From contig NZ_JADQDR010000001.1 in the NCBI RefSeq assembly GCF_015694705.1, positions 558,001 through 622,000 on the forward strand: 64,000 bases of DNA. The letters are read 5' to 3'. A program made the position numbers and the translations under genes. This DNA comes from Pontibacter rufus (GTDB lineage Bacteria > Bacteroidota > Bacteroidia > Cytophagales > Hymenobacteraceae). Below, piece by piece: positions 16,671-25,142 of this stretch. Position 1 is the first letter of the stretch, and every line of letters starts with the position of its first letter. The notes under the pieces were generated by a model. It ran no database searches. It had not been told where the DNA came from and was given only the letters and a program-made list of their open reading frames with translations.

Positions 16671-16887
16671 CGTAAGCGGGCTGTCCACCTATTTCGATAA
16701 ATGAGATTGCAAGGTGCGTGAAAAGAACCCTAAAGAGGATAAGTGTAAAATAGTAGTGTTGTGTGGTGAAAGCCGTATTGACCTGGCAAATCAGCAGGCC
16801 TGGTTGCCGGTAAGTTACATTGAAAGGCAAGCAATATAGCCTGACACAATAAGTTGTGCCCCTACTATTTTAGCTGTTTGCTTTATG

Positions 16888-16924
16888 AAAAGGGGCACTT
16901 ACATTGTATGTAAGCGCCCCTTTT
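16888..16924. terminator. hairpin terminator
   Basis: AAAAGGGGC and CTTACAT pair with ATGTAAG and GCCCCTTTT, with one mismatch and a 3-base loop. T-runs on both sides make it usable in both directions: for the MCO transcript and for the small leftward frame ending at 16927. Confidence 0.75.
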
Positions 16925-16926
16925 GT

Positions 16927-17079
16927 TTAGTTCCCTTGGCGAAACAGGTTAATCACTGTGGCATCATCATCTTCATCAGGCCATGGGAAAAGCGCAGGTA
17001 TACTTCGGCACTGAAGCAACGCGCAAAACAAGAAAGAAATCAGGCCGATGACAGTCAAATGCTTTTTCATGCTATTCAT
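16927..17079 (-). CDS. doubtful 50-residue secreted peptide or gene remnant
   Basis: From ATG 17079 the minus strand gives a good signal peptide (KKHLTVIGLISFLFCALLQC) and a short acidic tail. However, bases 16961-17014 repeat 23041-23091 in a different frame, in which both copies code SAEVYLRFS(H/P)GLMKMM. The likely history is a signal peptide joined by a frameshift to the tail of a decayed protein. It ends at a terminator. Treated as uncertain. Confidence 0.35.
   Translation of the reverse strand: MNSMKKHLTVIGLISFLFCALLQCRSIPALFPWPDEDDDATVINLFRQGN
16961..17014 (-). repeat. copy A of a ~51-base repeat
   Basis: Nearly identical to 23041-23091. The differences are two adjacent substitutions (one codon, His versus Pro) and one inserted ATC/GAT triplet. 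Differences in whole codons suggest both copies descend from the 3' end of one protein gene. Confidence 0.7.
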
Positions 17080-17196
17080 GTTAAGCGACACATAAATATA
17101 GAGAAAGTTTTGCATAAAACATGCACAGCGCAATGCTTCTTAAAGCGTAAGGTGAAGTCTGGTTCAGGCATATAGCGGAGTAACTAAAAATACTTC

Positions 17197-18324
17197 TTAT
17201 ATCAGGGATAATAGATAGCCCAACAAAGCGCCCCCTATAACGATAAAAGCGCTGTTTAGCTTCTTCAGCCAGAACACAACCACCAGGCTTGCAACAACTA
17301 TAACGATTGTGCGCCAGTCGGTCAGTGTGGATTTACCCATCTCAATAACCACGGCAACTATCACCGCCACGGAGGCTACGTTTACGGCATCCAGAAAGGC
17401 CGAGAACAATTTAGACTTTCGCAACCTGGGGATGATAGGGTTTAAGACCAGCACAAAAAAGAAGGAGGGCAGAAAGATACCTGCTGTCGCAGCCCCTGCC
17501 CCCTGCCACCCGTCTAACTGCCAGCCCACAAAGGTGGCCGTGGACAGGACAGGGCCCGGGGTAAACTGCCCCACCGCAATGGCGTCAATCAGCTGCCGCC
17601 GCTCCATAAACCCCTTGGCCACCAACTCCGCGTCGAGAAAGGCAAACAGCACATAGCCGCTTCCGTACAAAATGGCCCCAATCTTTAAGAACGTAAAAAA
17701 GATGCTGACAAGAGAAATGGGCAGTGTATCAGCATACAGTGGCTGTAACAGTAAGGTTGGAGCAATTGATTTTAAGGTAACTCTCTGGTTCTTGATAGCA
17801 TACAGCAGCAGTCCGGCAAAACCGGCGCCCAGCAAAGCCGCTATTTCGTTCACCCCTACCAGGGCCGCTGCCAACGTCAGCAACCCTAAGAGAAGCAACT
17901 GCAGGTTTTTCACAGCCTTTTGGCCCAGCGAGTACACCGCCGCCACAATAATGGCAATAACCGCGGGCTTGATGCCGTAGATAAACGGCTCCACCTGCGG
18001 CAGCTGGCCGTATTGCTGATACAACCACGCAAAAACTGCCGTTATTAGCACAGCTGGCAGGATAAAGCTTGCGCCCGCCACCAGAAGCCCGACAAAGCCA
18101 GCCCGCTCGTGCCCGATGTGCATTGTCATTTCTGTGGAGTTCGGGCCGGGTATAAGGTTGGTAGCTCCTATCAAATCCAGGAAATGCTGCCGCTCCATCC
18201 ACTTCCTCTTTTTTACCACCTCGTCTTCCATCATGGCAATGTGGGCGGCAGGCCCGCCAAACGCAATGGTGCCCAGCTTCAGGAAAAGCAAAGTAAGCTC
18301 TTTTAGCCTCGCCCGTCTGTCCAT
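17197..18324 (-). CDS. chrA: chromate transporter, two-domain ChrA
   Basis: 375 residues from ATG 18324, which overlaps the DoxX stop as TGATG, so coupled; longer upstream frames are rejected. Two homologous CHR domains: the first has FGGPAAHIAMMEDEVV near residue 20 and GATNLIPGPNSTEM near 52, the second GQFTPGPVLSTATFVGW near 250. About ten membrane helices. ChrA expels chromate from the cytoplasm with proton antiport. It is the last gene of a methyltransferase-doxX-chrA operon, which suggests a chromate or sulfur-oxyanion role for that operon. Confidence 0.9.
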   Translation of the reverse strand: MDRRARLKELTLLFLKLGTIAFGGPAAHIAMMEDEVVKKRKWMERQHFLDLIGATNLIPGPNSTEMTMHIGHERAGFVGLLVAGASFILPAVLITAVFAWLYQQYGQLPQVEPFIYGIKPAVIAIIVAAVYSLGQKAVKNLQLLLLGLLTLAAALVGVNEIAALLGAGFAGLLLYAIKNQRVTLKSIAPTLLLQPLYADTLPISLVSIFFTFLKIGAILYGSGYVLFAFLDAELVAKGFMERRQLIDAIAVGQFTPGPVLSTATFVGWQLDGWQGAGAATAGIFLPSFFFVLVLNPIIPRLRKSKLFSAFLDAVNVASVAVIVAVVIEMGKSTLTDWRTIVIVVASLVVVFWLKKLNSAFIVIGGALLGYLLSLI

Positions 18325-18782
18325 CAGAATAGCTTCCTGTCCAGTGACCATCTGCCGCCGCCTCTGATGAGTAAGAAAAGACTGCCGAGCCACATGGCAA
18401 AGTCGGTGCGTGCCTCGTGTGCCATACTCCAGAATCCGTAGGTCTCCAGGTCGCGGAGCACAAAGGGACCGAAACTTTCGCCGAAGGCAATAGGGATTTT
18501 GGTTACAATGAGGGCTACGCTCATATCAACAAGCATCGCCAGCGCTGCTCCCCGGGTTATAAACCCCAGCAAAAGCAGGATGCCGCAAATGGTTTCAAAG
18601 GTTCCGACAAAATAGCCAAAAAACTCTGGTTGGGGGAAACCCATTTTTTCAAAGCGCCCCGGCCCCAGCGCATCAGGATACAGGAATTTCTGGATGCCTT
18701 CGGAGAGGAACACGGCGCCGGTCATCAGCCGGATAAGAATAGTGGTGGACGAGCTATCGGTTTCTAAGAATCTTTTTAACAT
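18324..18782 (-). CDS. DoxX-family membrane protein
   Basis: A 152-residue protein with four membrane helices and the DoxX pattern: LIRLMTGAVFLSEGIQKFL, then GYFVGTFETICGILLLLGF, and a C-terminal DFAMWLGSLFLLIRG. DoxX-like proteins are quinone-linked or of unknown function in thiosulfate and thiol metabolism. Its first 29 bases overlap the end of the methyltransferase gene and its stop overlaps the chrA start, so all three are translationally linked. Confidence 0.85.
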   Translation of the reverse strand: MLKRFLETDSSSTTILIRLMTGAVFLSEGIQKFLYPDALGPGRFEKMGFPQPEFFGYFVGTFETICGILLLLGFITRGAALAMLVDMSVALIVTKIPIAFGESFGPFVLRDLETYGFWSMAHEARTDFAMWLGSLFLLIRGGGRWSLDRKLF

Positions 18783-19395
18783 GTTGTTGTGTGATAGTGG
18801 TTCTGAAGCTGCAAAAAAGGAAGTTCTGAGTGGTATGGAAAGGCGTTACATGGTCTTCTGTGATACACCTTATTTTTTGAAACTTGGCGGCAAGCTGTAA
18901 TTGTAGCTCCTCCTCCGAGTATTGTTTTACCTCCAGTCCGCTACATTTATTCGGCCCTTTGTCAGAAAACGTTCCGATGACCAGATAACCTTCGATGGCC
19001 TTGCGGGCAGTTTCCAGGTATGAGTGTATCTGCTCGCGGGAAGTGAGAAAATGGAATGTGGCCCGGTCGTGCCACACATCATAACTCTCTGCCGGAACAA
19101 ACTTTGTTATATCAGACTCTATCCATTTCACGCGGTTCGCTTTATTGCCAAGCCTTTGTTTTGCCCTTGCAAGTGCGATGCCCGAAATATCCAGCACGGT
19201 TACATTCTGGTATCCTTTCTGCAGCAGGAAGTCGACCAGCCTGCTGTCCCCGCCGCCAACGTCTATAATCCGTGCGGATTTGGGCAGCCCGAAACTATGT
19301 ATAAATGCGAGCGAGGTTTTCGGCTCTTGTTGCGTCCAGCTTACCTCATCGGGCTGTTTGGTCTGGTAAATCTTTTCCCAGTGTTGTTTTCCCAT
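18754..19395 (-). CDS. class I SAM-dependent methyltransferase
   Basis: 213 residues from ATG 19395 (MGKQHWEKIYQTKQPDEVSW), which is the usual start of this TehB/UbiE-like group; the frame upstream of it is unlikely. Motif I is IIDVGGGDSRLVDFLL near residue 43, followed by VTVLDISGIALARAK and YDVWHDRATFHFL. The substrate is unknown; related enzymes act on metalloid oxyanions or small thiols. First gene of the operon with doxX and chrA. Confidence 0.83.
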   Translation of the reverse strand: MGKQHWEKIYQTKQPDEVSWTQQEPKTSLAFIHSFGLPKSARIIDVGGGDSRLVDFLLQKGYQNVTVLDISGIALARAKQRLGNKANRVKWIESDITKFVPAESYDVWHDRATFHFLTSREQIHSYLETARKAIEGYLVIGTFSDKGPNKCSGLEVKQYSEEELQLQLAAKFQKIRCITEDHVTPFHTTQNFLFCSFRTTITQQHVKKILRNR

Positions 19396-19612
19396 GATAT
19401 ACCTGTTCTTGTGAACACTGTTTTTATTGCAAAATCGAGATAGTTGTTCCCGGAAAGAAGTACAAGGCAAAATTAAAGCATGATTTCCCAGAACTATGGT
19501 ACAACAGCCGCTATGTTTGGTATGACCGATGCAACACGAGACCTTTTTACTGCTATTAAACGAGAAAGTACTGCAAAGTATAAAGGCGCTGTTGTGTATG
19601 CCGAATGAGTGT

Positions 19613-20354
19613 TTACGAAGTCAGCAGCTCTTTCAGTTGGTCATAAATAATCACAGCGCCGCTTATTACCATAACTATAAGTACAAGTTTCCGGAATGTT
19701 TCGCTGCTGATTTTCTGCAGGAATCTCTTGCCGAAGTAATTTCCGATAGAAGCTCCTGCACCCAGTGCCAGCCCATAAAGCCACAGGTTGCCATGAAGGG
19801 CCCCCAAAGTGGTATAAGTCCCGATTTGTACCAGCCCCACCAGAAAGGAGTTGGCCGTTTTGGTGCCAATCATGCTTTCCTTATCCACTCCATAGTTGAG
19901 GTAGAACGGGTTCAGCACAGGTCCCATCGCTCCAACTAGCGTCGAAAAAAAAGCTATTAGGAACCCCAAAGGGACAAAGTAAAACAGCTTCATCGAAAAC
20001 GACCGTTCCTTTTTGCCGAACCGATACTGAAACACGGTGCTTAGCAGGAACATCCCGATAAAAATCTGAAGCCACTCTGCCCGTATGTTACTGAACAGCA
20101 GTCCTCCTGCCACCACGCCCGCCACAGCAGCGGGAACATAGTATCTGGTTACCTTCCAGTTCAATATCTTTCCAGAACAGGTAGAGCCTGACGGGCGCGC
20201 CTAACAAATTGCCTAGGTTGATAACAGGTGCGGTAACTTTTGCGCCCAGCAGGAAGCTGACGACGGGGACGAGCAACAGCGAGCCGCCGCCACCTGAGAG
20301 CGTGCTGATGATATAGGCCAGGAGAGCCGCGACAAGTATAAAAAAATAATTCAC
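19613..20354 (-). pseudogene. TauE/SafE-family exporter with a frameshift
   Basis: From GTG 20354 the first frame codes the N-terminal half: helix 1, then STLSGGGGSLLLVPVVSFLL, VINLGNLLGAPVRLYLFWKD. The second half continues in another frame from NWKVTRYYVPAAVAGVV to the end at 19613. Removing one base near 20162 joins KDI to NWKV and restores a normal ~246-residue, eight-helix sulfite/organosulfonate exporter of the DUF81 type. It follows the hemerythrin gene by 13 bases. Either a recent inactivation or a sequencing indel. Confidence 0.82.
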
Positions 20355-20367
20355 TGCCCAGCCTAAC

Positions 20368-21129
20368 TTATCCGGGCAGGGTAGGGGTGAACTGCGACAG
20401 CTCGTAAATGCCCATCTGTTTTTCGATGCCGGCAACTTTGTCTACCATCGTGGCAAAACCGTCTTCGCCGAACAACTCATGCTCTTTCTTCTCGAAGTCT
20501 TCGCCCATTGCATCATACTCATTGGAAGAAACGATTTCCTTCAGGGCCGGGAACAACACCGTGTCTTCCCTCGCCTCATGGGGCCGGTACATCCGGTTAA
20601 ACTGCGACAACAGGTTTACCAGTTGCTGCCTGCCCTCGTTTTTAGACAGGGCAGGCATGTTGCTGTACTGCAGGATTTGGTCTGTGAGCGCACGCCCGGC
20701 ATCGTGCTGCCGTTGCAGCACCTGCACCAGGTCAGTGAGTTTGTTGGCCTTCCTGAACCGCGGGAACAGGTAGTTCTCCTCCAGTTTTTCGTGGTAGTCC
20801 TCAATAAAAGTCCTGATAATGCCGGCGGCGTTGTGGAGGGATTCCGGCGAAAAGTCCTCTTTACTGTTCAGGCGGGTAATGGAAGTGTCATATATCAGCA
20901 ATATCCTGTTCAGTAGACCGTGCTCCCGCATCAGGTCTTCCGGCGGCGACACTTCCTCTTCGCTCTTTTCGCCTTCTTCGTCGCCTGCTTCTCCTGCTTG
21001 TGTGCCATTCTCTCCATTGCGCTGCTGACAGCCCCATAAAAGCGAGGCGCCGCCAATGCCTACGGTGGATGTTACGAGGGTGATGCTTTGCAGGAAGCTG
21101 CGCCGGTCGCTGTTTGTCGTTGTTTTCAT
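20368..21129 (-). CDS. exported hemerythrin-domain protein
   Basis: A 253-residue protein. The N-terminus has a twin-arginine stretch (DRRSFLQS) and a lipobox-like LLWGC (Cys 34), suggesting Tat-exported lipoprotein, followed by an acidic linker. The hemerythrin four-helix domain carries the iron ligands: EHGLLNR near residue 69, DYHEKLEENYLFP near 113, QRQHDAGR near 138, and RPHEAREDTVLFP near 181. It would bind a di-iron centre and sense or store O2 or NO in the periplasm. It is directly upstream of the TauE gene. Confidence 0.85.
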   Translation of the reverse strand: MKTTTNSDRRSFLQSITLVTSTVGIGGASLLWGCQQRNGENGTQAGEAGDEEGEKSEEEVSPPEDLMREHGLLNRILLIYDTSITRLNSKEDFSPESLHNAAGIIRTFIEDYHEKLEENYLFPRFRKANKLTDLVQVLQRQHDAGRALTDQILQYSNMPALSKNEGRQQLVNLLSQFNRMYRPHEAREDTVLFPALKEIVSSNEYDAMGEDFEKKEHELFGEDGFATMVDKVAGIEKQMGIYELSQFTPTLPG

Positions 21130-21258
21130 AGTCCTTTTATTTCAATTATGCCTGTTATAGTATAGAGGTTGGCAGCAACTGTTCCTACCATACCTGATGG
21201 TATAAAATTACGCAGCAACGAAGTCAGAGGTATGGTTTAAAAGGAGCTTATCCTGGTA

Positions 21259-22092
21259 CTATCGAAAATGGGCGGTGCGGAACTGGGCAGGGGTAACGGT
21301 TTCGGACTTTTTAAAGAACTTCACAAAGTGAGAAGGGTCAGAGAAGTTAAGCTGAAAGGCAACCTCGCTAACGGTCAGGTCTGAGTGCAGCAGGTAGCGT
21401 TTTGCCTCTAACAGAATCTGCTCTCGCATCAGGCTGCTTGCAGACTTGCCTGCCACCTGCCGGCACACGGCATTCAGGTTCTGGGGGCTGATGTTCAGTT
21501 GCCCGGCTACCTGCTTCACTTTTAGCCTGGCGTTTATGCGCCCTTCCCGGATAATCTGCCGGAACTGATGGTATACTTTGTGGTTGGTGTTCGGCGCTGC
21601 ATGAGAGCTTGCGTTTGCCTGTAACAGCCTGGCAAGTATAACCTGAATCAGTCCTTGGGTAATCTCATAGGAGTATGGGCCGCTGTCAAGCTGTTCCTTT
21701 TCGATTTCAAGAAACAATGCTTGGAGGCCCAGGTTGTTAGCGACATCGCAGGCAATAGTAGCCTCCAGCTCTCTTATCAAGCCCAAAATATCTGCCTGCC
21801 TGACATAGTTAAAGAACTCTTCTCTAAAAAGGAGAACAAATCCCTTTGGTATCGTTGTGAGTTCCCAGCAGTGCAGTTGCCCCGGTGACAGGAAGTAAGC
21901 TACCGGCGGCTCCACCTGCAGTTTCTCTGTGTCTACCCAATGGAAGCCGGCCCCCTCATACAGAAAAATCAACTCGAAATAACCCTCGTGTTTATGGGGA
22001 GTGGTTTTTTTGATGATTTCCTTGAAGCGGGATATTTTGAACGGCACGTCCTTGCCAAGCTTGTCTTTCTTCTTTATCGGGATAGATTCCAT
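21259..22092 (-). CDS. AraC-family regulator with cupin sensor
   Basis: A 277-residue protein. The N-terminal AraC-binding cupin is recognised by PHKHEGYFELIFLYEGAGFH and YFLSPGQLHCWEL. The C-terminal pair of helix-turn-helix motifs is recognised by KVKQVAGQLNISPQNLNAVC and LTVSEVAFQLNFSDPSHFVKFFK. It lies upstream of, and on the same strand as, the hemerythrin-TauE pair, which it may control. The effector is unknown; it lacks the metal-binding domain of the two AraC proteins at 41-44 kb. Confidence 0.9.
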   Translation of the reverse strand: MESIPIKKKDKLGKDVPFKISRFKEIIKKTTPHKHEGYFELIFLYEGAGFHWVDTEKLQVEPPVAYFLSPGQLHCWELTTIPKGFVLLFREEFFNYVRQADILGLIRELEATIACDVANNLGLQALFLEIEKEQLDSGPYSYEITQGLIQVILARLLQANASSHAAPNTNHKVYHQFRQIIREGRINARLKVKQVAGQLNISPQNLNAVCRQVAGKSASSLMREQILLEAKRYLLHSDLTVSEVAFQLNFSDPSHFVKFFKKSETVTPAQFRTAHFR

Positions 22093-22438
22093 TGATATAA
22101 CAATTCAACGCTGCTTGTAGAGGTAAAGTCCTGAAGATAGTTGGAAGACACCAGCTTATCAAAAATTATATATTAAACCTGTTTATATATTAAATTTCTG
22201 CTTCTATCCAAAGTCCTTGCTGGTGTTATTACCCGTAAGCAAGCGGCGGCTGAAGTATAGATGTTGGTGAAAACATCAACAAGGGCGGGCTTTTACATAT
22301 TCATACTTATATACTACACAGGTGCATTGTTTTGAAAGACGATCATTGTCGTAAATTTACAAAAACAAGGCGGGAACAGGCCATTTCAAAAATTTTCATG
22401 CCTTCAATTACCAGGTCTGCTATGGAGCACAAAATAAA
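22093..22438. other. intergenic region
   Basis: A+T-rich spacer between the AraC gene and the next operon. One half-site-like TACATATTCAT at 22285 is followed 21 bases later by TACACAGGTGC, a poor match to the copper-operon tandems found elsewhere. A weak hairpin (GATGTT...AACATC) lies near 22261. No gene is evident. Confidence 0.4.
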
Positions 22439-22484
22439 ACATCAGCTTCTGTTAGAAAGATTTTCTTCTGACAGAAGCTGATGT
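22439..22484 (-). terminator. 14-bp hairpin terminator
   Basis: Arms ACATCAGCTTCTGT (22439-22452) and ACAGAAGCTGATGT (22471-22484). On the minus strand they are followed by a T-rich run (GTTTTATTTT). It ends the small gene at 22503. Confidence 0.8.
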
Positions 22485-22502
22485 GAATAGAACCAGCACC
22501 CG

Positions 22503-22712
22503 TTATTTCCAGGCTGCTTCATTGCCTTTCTCGTAATCAGAGAACGCTTTGGCTAAACCACCTAAAACTTCTGCGGAGGTTTCAAATAGTGCCTGAGCCT
22601 TTGGCTCCTCCAGTTGGCCAATATCTTTGCGGAGATGGTCAATTAATTCTTGTAATCCCGATCCTACATTTCGGGCGTGTTCCTTCGGATCTGACGTTTG
22701 TAAATTTTTCAT
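22503..22712 (-). CDS. small soluble helical protein, unknown
   Basis: 69 residues from ATG 22712 (MKNLQTSDPKEHARNVGSGL). Predicted as two amphipathic helices (LQELIDHLRKDIGQLEEPKA and LFETSAEVLGGLAKAFSDYE). I do not recognise the family, though it resembles small stress-induced cytosolic proteins. It stands alone with its own terminator. Confidence 0.6.
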   Translation of the reverse strand: MKNLQTSDPKEHARNVGSGLQELIDHLRKDIGQLEEPKAQALFETSAEVLGGLAKAFSDYEKGNEAAWK

Positions 22713-23035
22713 AGCTTTCAGAATTATGGTTTCAGTTAAGTATACTGCCAAGTATACTTAAAGGTGTTGTAGAGGTATGGTATAATTAGGCATATGTTTG
22801 GTAGTATAGGCTAAGGCTATTATGTAGTGCCTTCAGTCAGCTTCAGGTTTTATAGTTTCTAATGCCACAAAACGAAGTCTGTTGTACAATGGAGTACATA
22901 CAAAAACAATCCGTACCTTCTATACGTGCATCTGTTCTCTATACTCAGAGGCAGCAAGCCGTTTCTGTTAACGGACAGTAATCCTGGCTGATATTATTGC
23001 GGCTTCGATTGCTCCTCTATCGGTGCCAACTACTG

Positions 23036-23386
23036 TTACCGCATCATCTTCATCAGGCCGGGGGAAAAGCGCAGGTATACTTCGGCACTGAGCGGGAGCT
23101 TTCCATAAACAGGGTGCAGGCCGCCAGAAGGGCTGAAAACACTTACCTGCGCGCCCGCATTCACATTTGCTGGCCGAGTTGCAATACCTGCCGGTATATT
23201 AAATATTTCGTCATGATCATACAAGGGCTCCGCCAATCCTAGCTAGCTCCCTGGCTGATTTCTGCACAAACTCATAACGCCCACAGTGTCCTATGGCTGC
23301 TGGTGCATCTCATGCTGCGCCGAGGCCGGTAAAGCGAGGGCTGTCAGCAGGAGAAAACAAGGCAGGGTAGTATAGCTTTTCATCAT
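23036..23386 (-). pseudogene. secreted protein gene with two in-frame TAG codons
   Basis: ATG 23386 opens a clear signal peptide (KSYTTLPCFLLLTALALPA, then SAQHEMHQQP). The same frame continues for 117 codons to TAA at 23036 with only two interruptions, both TAG (at 23293-23291 and about 45 bases further on). The tail, PLSAEVYLRFSPGLMKMMR, is shared with copy A at 16961-17014. No indel is needed to read through. The family is unknown. Decay by point mutation is the simplest view. Confidence 0.5.
23041..23091 (-). repeat. copy B of a ~51-base repeat
   Basis: See 16961-17014. In this copy it codes the last residues of the amber-interrupted frame. Confidence 0.7.
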
Positions 23387-23422
23387 TTTTAACTCACTGA
23401 GATTTAGGTGCGGTGTAGCCTG

Positions 23423-23479
23423 AAGCGCATTTGCTGCGCTATAACAAAGACTGTTTGTTATAGCGCAGCAAATGCGCTT
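23423..23479. terminator. 26-bp perfect hairpin
   Basis: Arms 23423-23448 (AAGCGCATTTGCTGCGCTAT then AACAAA) and 23454-23479 are exact complements around the loop GACTG. It lies 34 bases downstream of the DUF305 gene. T-tracts are short, so its role as a terminator is likely but not certain. Confidence 0.65.
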
Positions 23480-23512
23480 TTATTCTGAACATCAGTATCT
23501 TGCGGTAGTGAA

Positions 23513-24139
23513 CTACGGCTGTCCGTGCTCGTTGCGGAATTTAGCCAAATCGATGATTTCCTGCTCCTGCGCCTCTATTATTGTCCGGGCTTCATCAAGC
23601 ATTGCCTGCTCATGCCCGTGCTTCAGCTCAATGTTGGACATGTCTATGGCTCCCTGATGATGGAAGGTCATCATCATAGCGTAATCATAGTCCGGGTCGT
23701 TAGACATGTTATAAGCCTGCATCGTCTGGTTCATCTTCGTCATGGCCTGCATCATCTCTTGGCCAAAGCTACTGTCTGTTTCAGGCTTTGGAGCCCCGTG
23801 TGCATCCAGAAAGGCTTGCAACCTGCCCTGGCTCTTGCTGTCATTTTCCAGCGCCTCCTGTGCCAGCTGCTTCAGCTCTTCATGCTTGGCATATTTGAGC
23901 ACGATGTTAGACATATCAATAGAACCTTGGTGGTGCGGTATCATCAGCCGGGCGAAGTCCACATCAGGGTCCATTGTCATTTCCACGGAGTCCATCGCCT
24001 GCTGCATTTTCTCCGCAGCGGCCTTCATTTCGGCGTGAAAGGCCATGCCTGACGGGTCTATTTCTCCGTCTTCTTTGTCGCAAGCAGCCGACAAAAGCGC
24101 CGTTAACAGCAATAAAGTGTAAATTTTAAGCTTGTTCAT
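23513..24139 (-). CDS. DUF305 lipoprotein (two ferritin-like repeats)
   Basis: About 208 residues from ATG 24139, with ATG 24145 also possible. Lipobox LLSAAC, then two DUF305 repeats at ~35-110 and ~125-208. Each has the diagnostic HHQG(S/A)IDMSNI motif preceded by MxxDPDxDxAxxM. DUF305 proteins are Met/His-rich, ferritin-like helical proteins frequent in copper and silver resistance clusters. Exported and lipid anchored by prediction; metal binding is likely but unproven. Alone on its transcript. Confidence 0.87.
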   Translation of the reverse strand: MNKLKIYTLLLLTALLSAACDKEDGEIDPSGMAFHAEMKAAAEKMQQAMDSVEMTMDPDVDFARLMIPHHQGSIDMSNIVLKYAKHEELKQLAQEALENDSKSQGRLQAFLDAHGAPKPETDSSFGQEMMQAMTKMNQTMQAYNMSNDPDYDYAMMMTFHHQGAIDMSNIELKHGHEQAMLDEARTIIEAQEQEIIDLAKFRNEHGQP

Positions 24140-24295
24140 ATACAAAAAATTAGGTTAAACATGCTGTTTTTACGGCAGTGAAGTAAGCGTGTTGTTGCGG
24201 GAGTGGCGAGACAATAAATATGTAATTTTTCACTTTTAAATGTAAAAGTAAAATACAGGGCACAACAGGATTCGTGTGCTTACCTGTTGCTGAGA

Positions 24296-24763
24296 TTATA
24301 GCCTCGGCTTTGCTGCATTGGCACCGAGGTAAAAAGCCAGGCCGGGAAGAAGCATGAGTTGCAGCAGAGGCAACAGACCAACGTCGAGCACAGGAACAAG
24401 GGGCATGGCCGTTGTATAAGACCACTGCTCTTTGGCCAGCGCCCATTTTTCAAACCATAGGGCAAGCAAACCACCGCTAAAGGCCAGTAGGCCATACTGC
24501 CACAGTTTAGCCTTCAGAGGCCAATATAGACTATGGCTGAGTACCGCAAACAGTAGGTATAGCAGCAGGAGCACCAATGCATCCACCACAGCGGCAATAA
24601 AGCAAATCCAGAAATGCGCGAAGAATCCATTGTAGCCCCTGTAGAATGGCGCCTGTGCGTTTTCCCAAATTAAGTTAAGCAAAAATCCTATCACCAGCAC
24701 GTAGCCACAGAGCACATACCTGCTCCGCCATACTGTGATTCTCTTATCTGGCCTGCACGTCAT
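24296..24763 (-). CDS. integral membrane protein, unknown
   Basis: A 155-residue protein with four predicted membrane helices (YVLCGYVLVIGFLLNLIWEN, then a second pair around residues 50-75, one near 90, one near 130). The NLIWENAQAPFYRGY segment recurs in a family of uncharacterised bacterial membrane proteins. No catalytic motif is seen. Its strand matches its neighbours but the gaps exceed 100 bases. Confidence 0.65.
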   Translation of the reverse strand: MTCRPDKRITVWRSRYVLCGYVLVIGFLLNLIWENAQAPFYRGYNGFFAHFWICFIAAVVDALVLLLLYLLFAVLSHSLYWPLKAKLWQYGLLAFSGGLLALWFEKWALAKEQWSYTTAMPLVPVLDVGLLPLLQLMLLPGLAFYLGANAAKPRL

Positions 24764-24890
24764 ATTTTATGGCAACATTTAGCTGTAGCGTATAACAAGG
24801 CATATTCCTTCTAATTGATTTTGGGAGGCGCCCGCTGCGGTACCAGTGCAGTCTGCGCTAGTTGGAAAAATGCGCAAAAGCATTACGCTG

Positions 24891-25013
24891 TTATTTCCTT
24901 ATCTGCTTCACGAGCCATACAATCAGGAGCACCAGGACTATTAACAGGAGCAAGCTACCCAGCATCATGCCGATGCCCATCCCGCCGCAGCAACCGTTCA
25001 TTCCGTTCATCAT
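24891..25013 (-). CDS. 40-residue Gly/Met/Cys-rich membrane microprotein
   Basis: ATG 25013 codes MMNGMNGCCGGMGIGMMLGS, then a single hydrophobic helix and a basic tail (WLVKQIRK). The CC and Met-rich N-terminus before one membrane helix is typical of small proteins near copper pumps (SHOCT-like or YnhF-like in size). No family assigned. It is shorter than standard ORF cut-offs. Confidence 0.55.
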   Translation of the reverse strand: MMNGMNGCCGGMGIGMMLGSLLLLIVLVLLIVWLVKQIRK

Positions 25014-25142
25014 ATTTGCGATTTGAGGTATTTAAAGTTTTATTCTTTTTATCATTCAAAAATATATATAACCTCATCCTCCTGAAACGTATATTCCTCC
25101 TGATAGAATAAATCATCCGCATCTTCTACAATCTTTTCCTCT

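Larger units (their letters stand above)
22713..23422. other. decayed region of about 700 bases
   Basis: No intact gene. It contains the amber-interrupted frame at 23036-23386 and copy B of the 51-base repeat. The first 320 bases hold only a short palindrome TGTAC-AATGGA-GTACA at 22889-22904 and recurrent AGTATA words. Confidence 0.5.
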
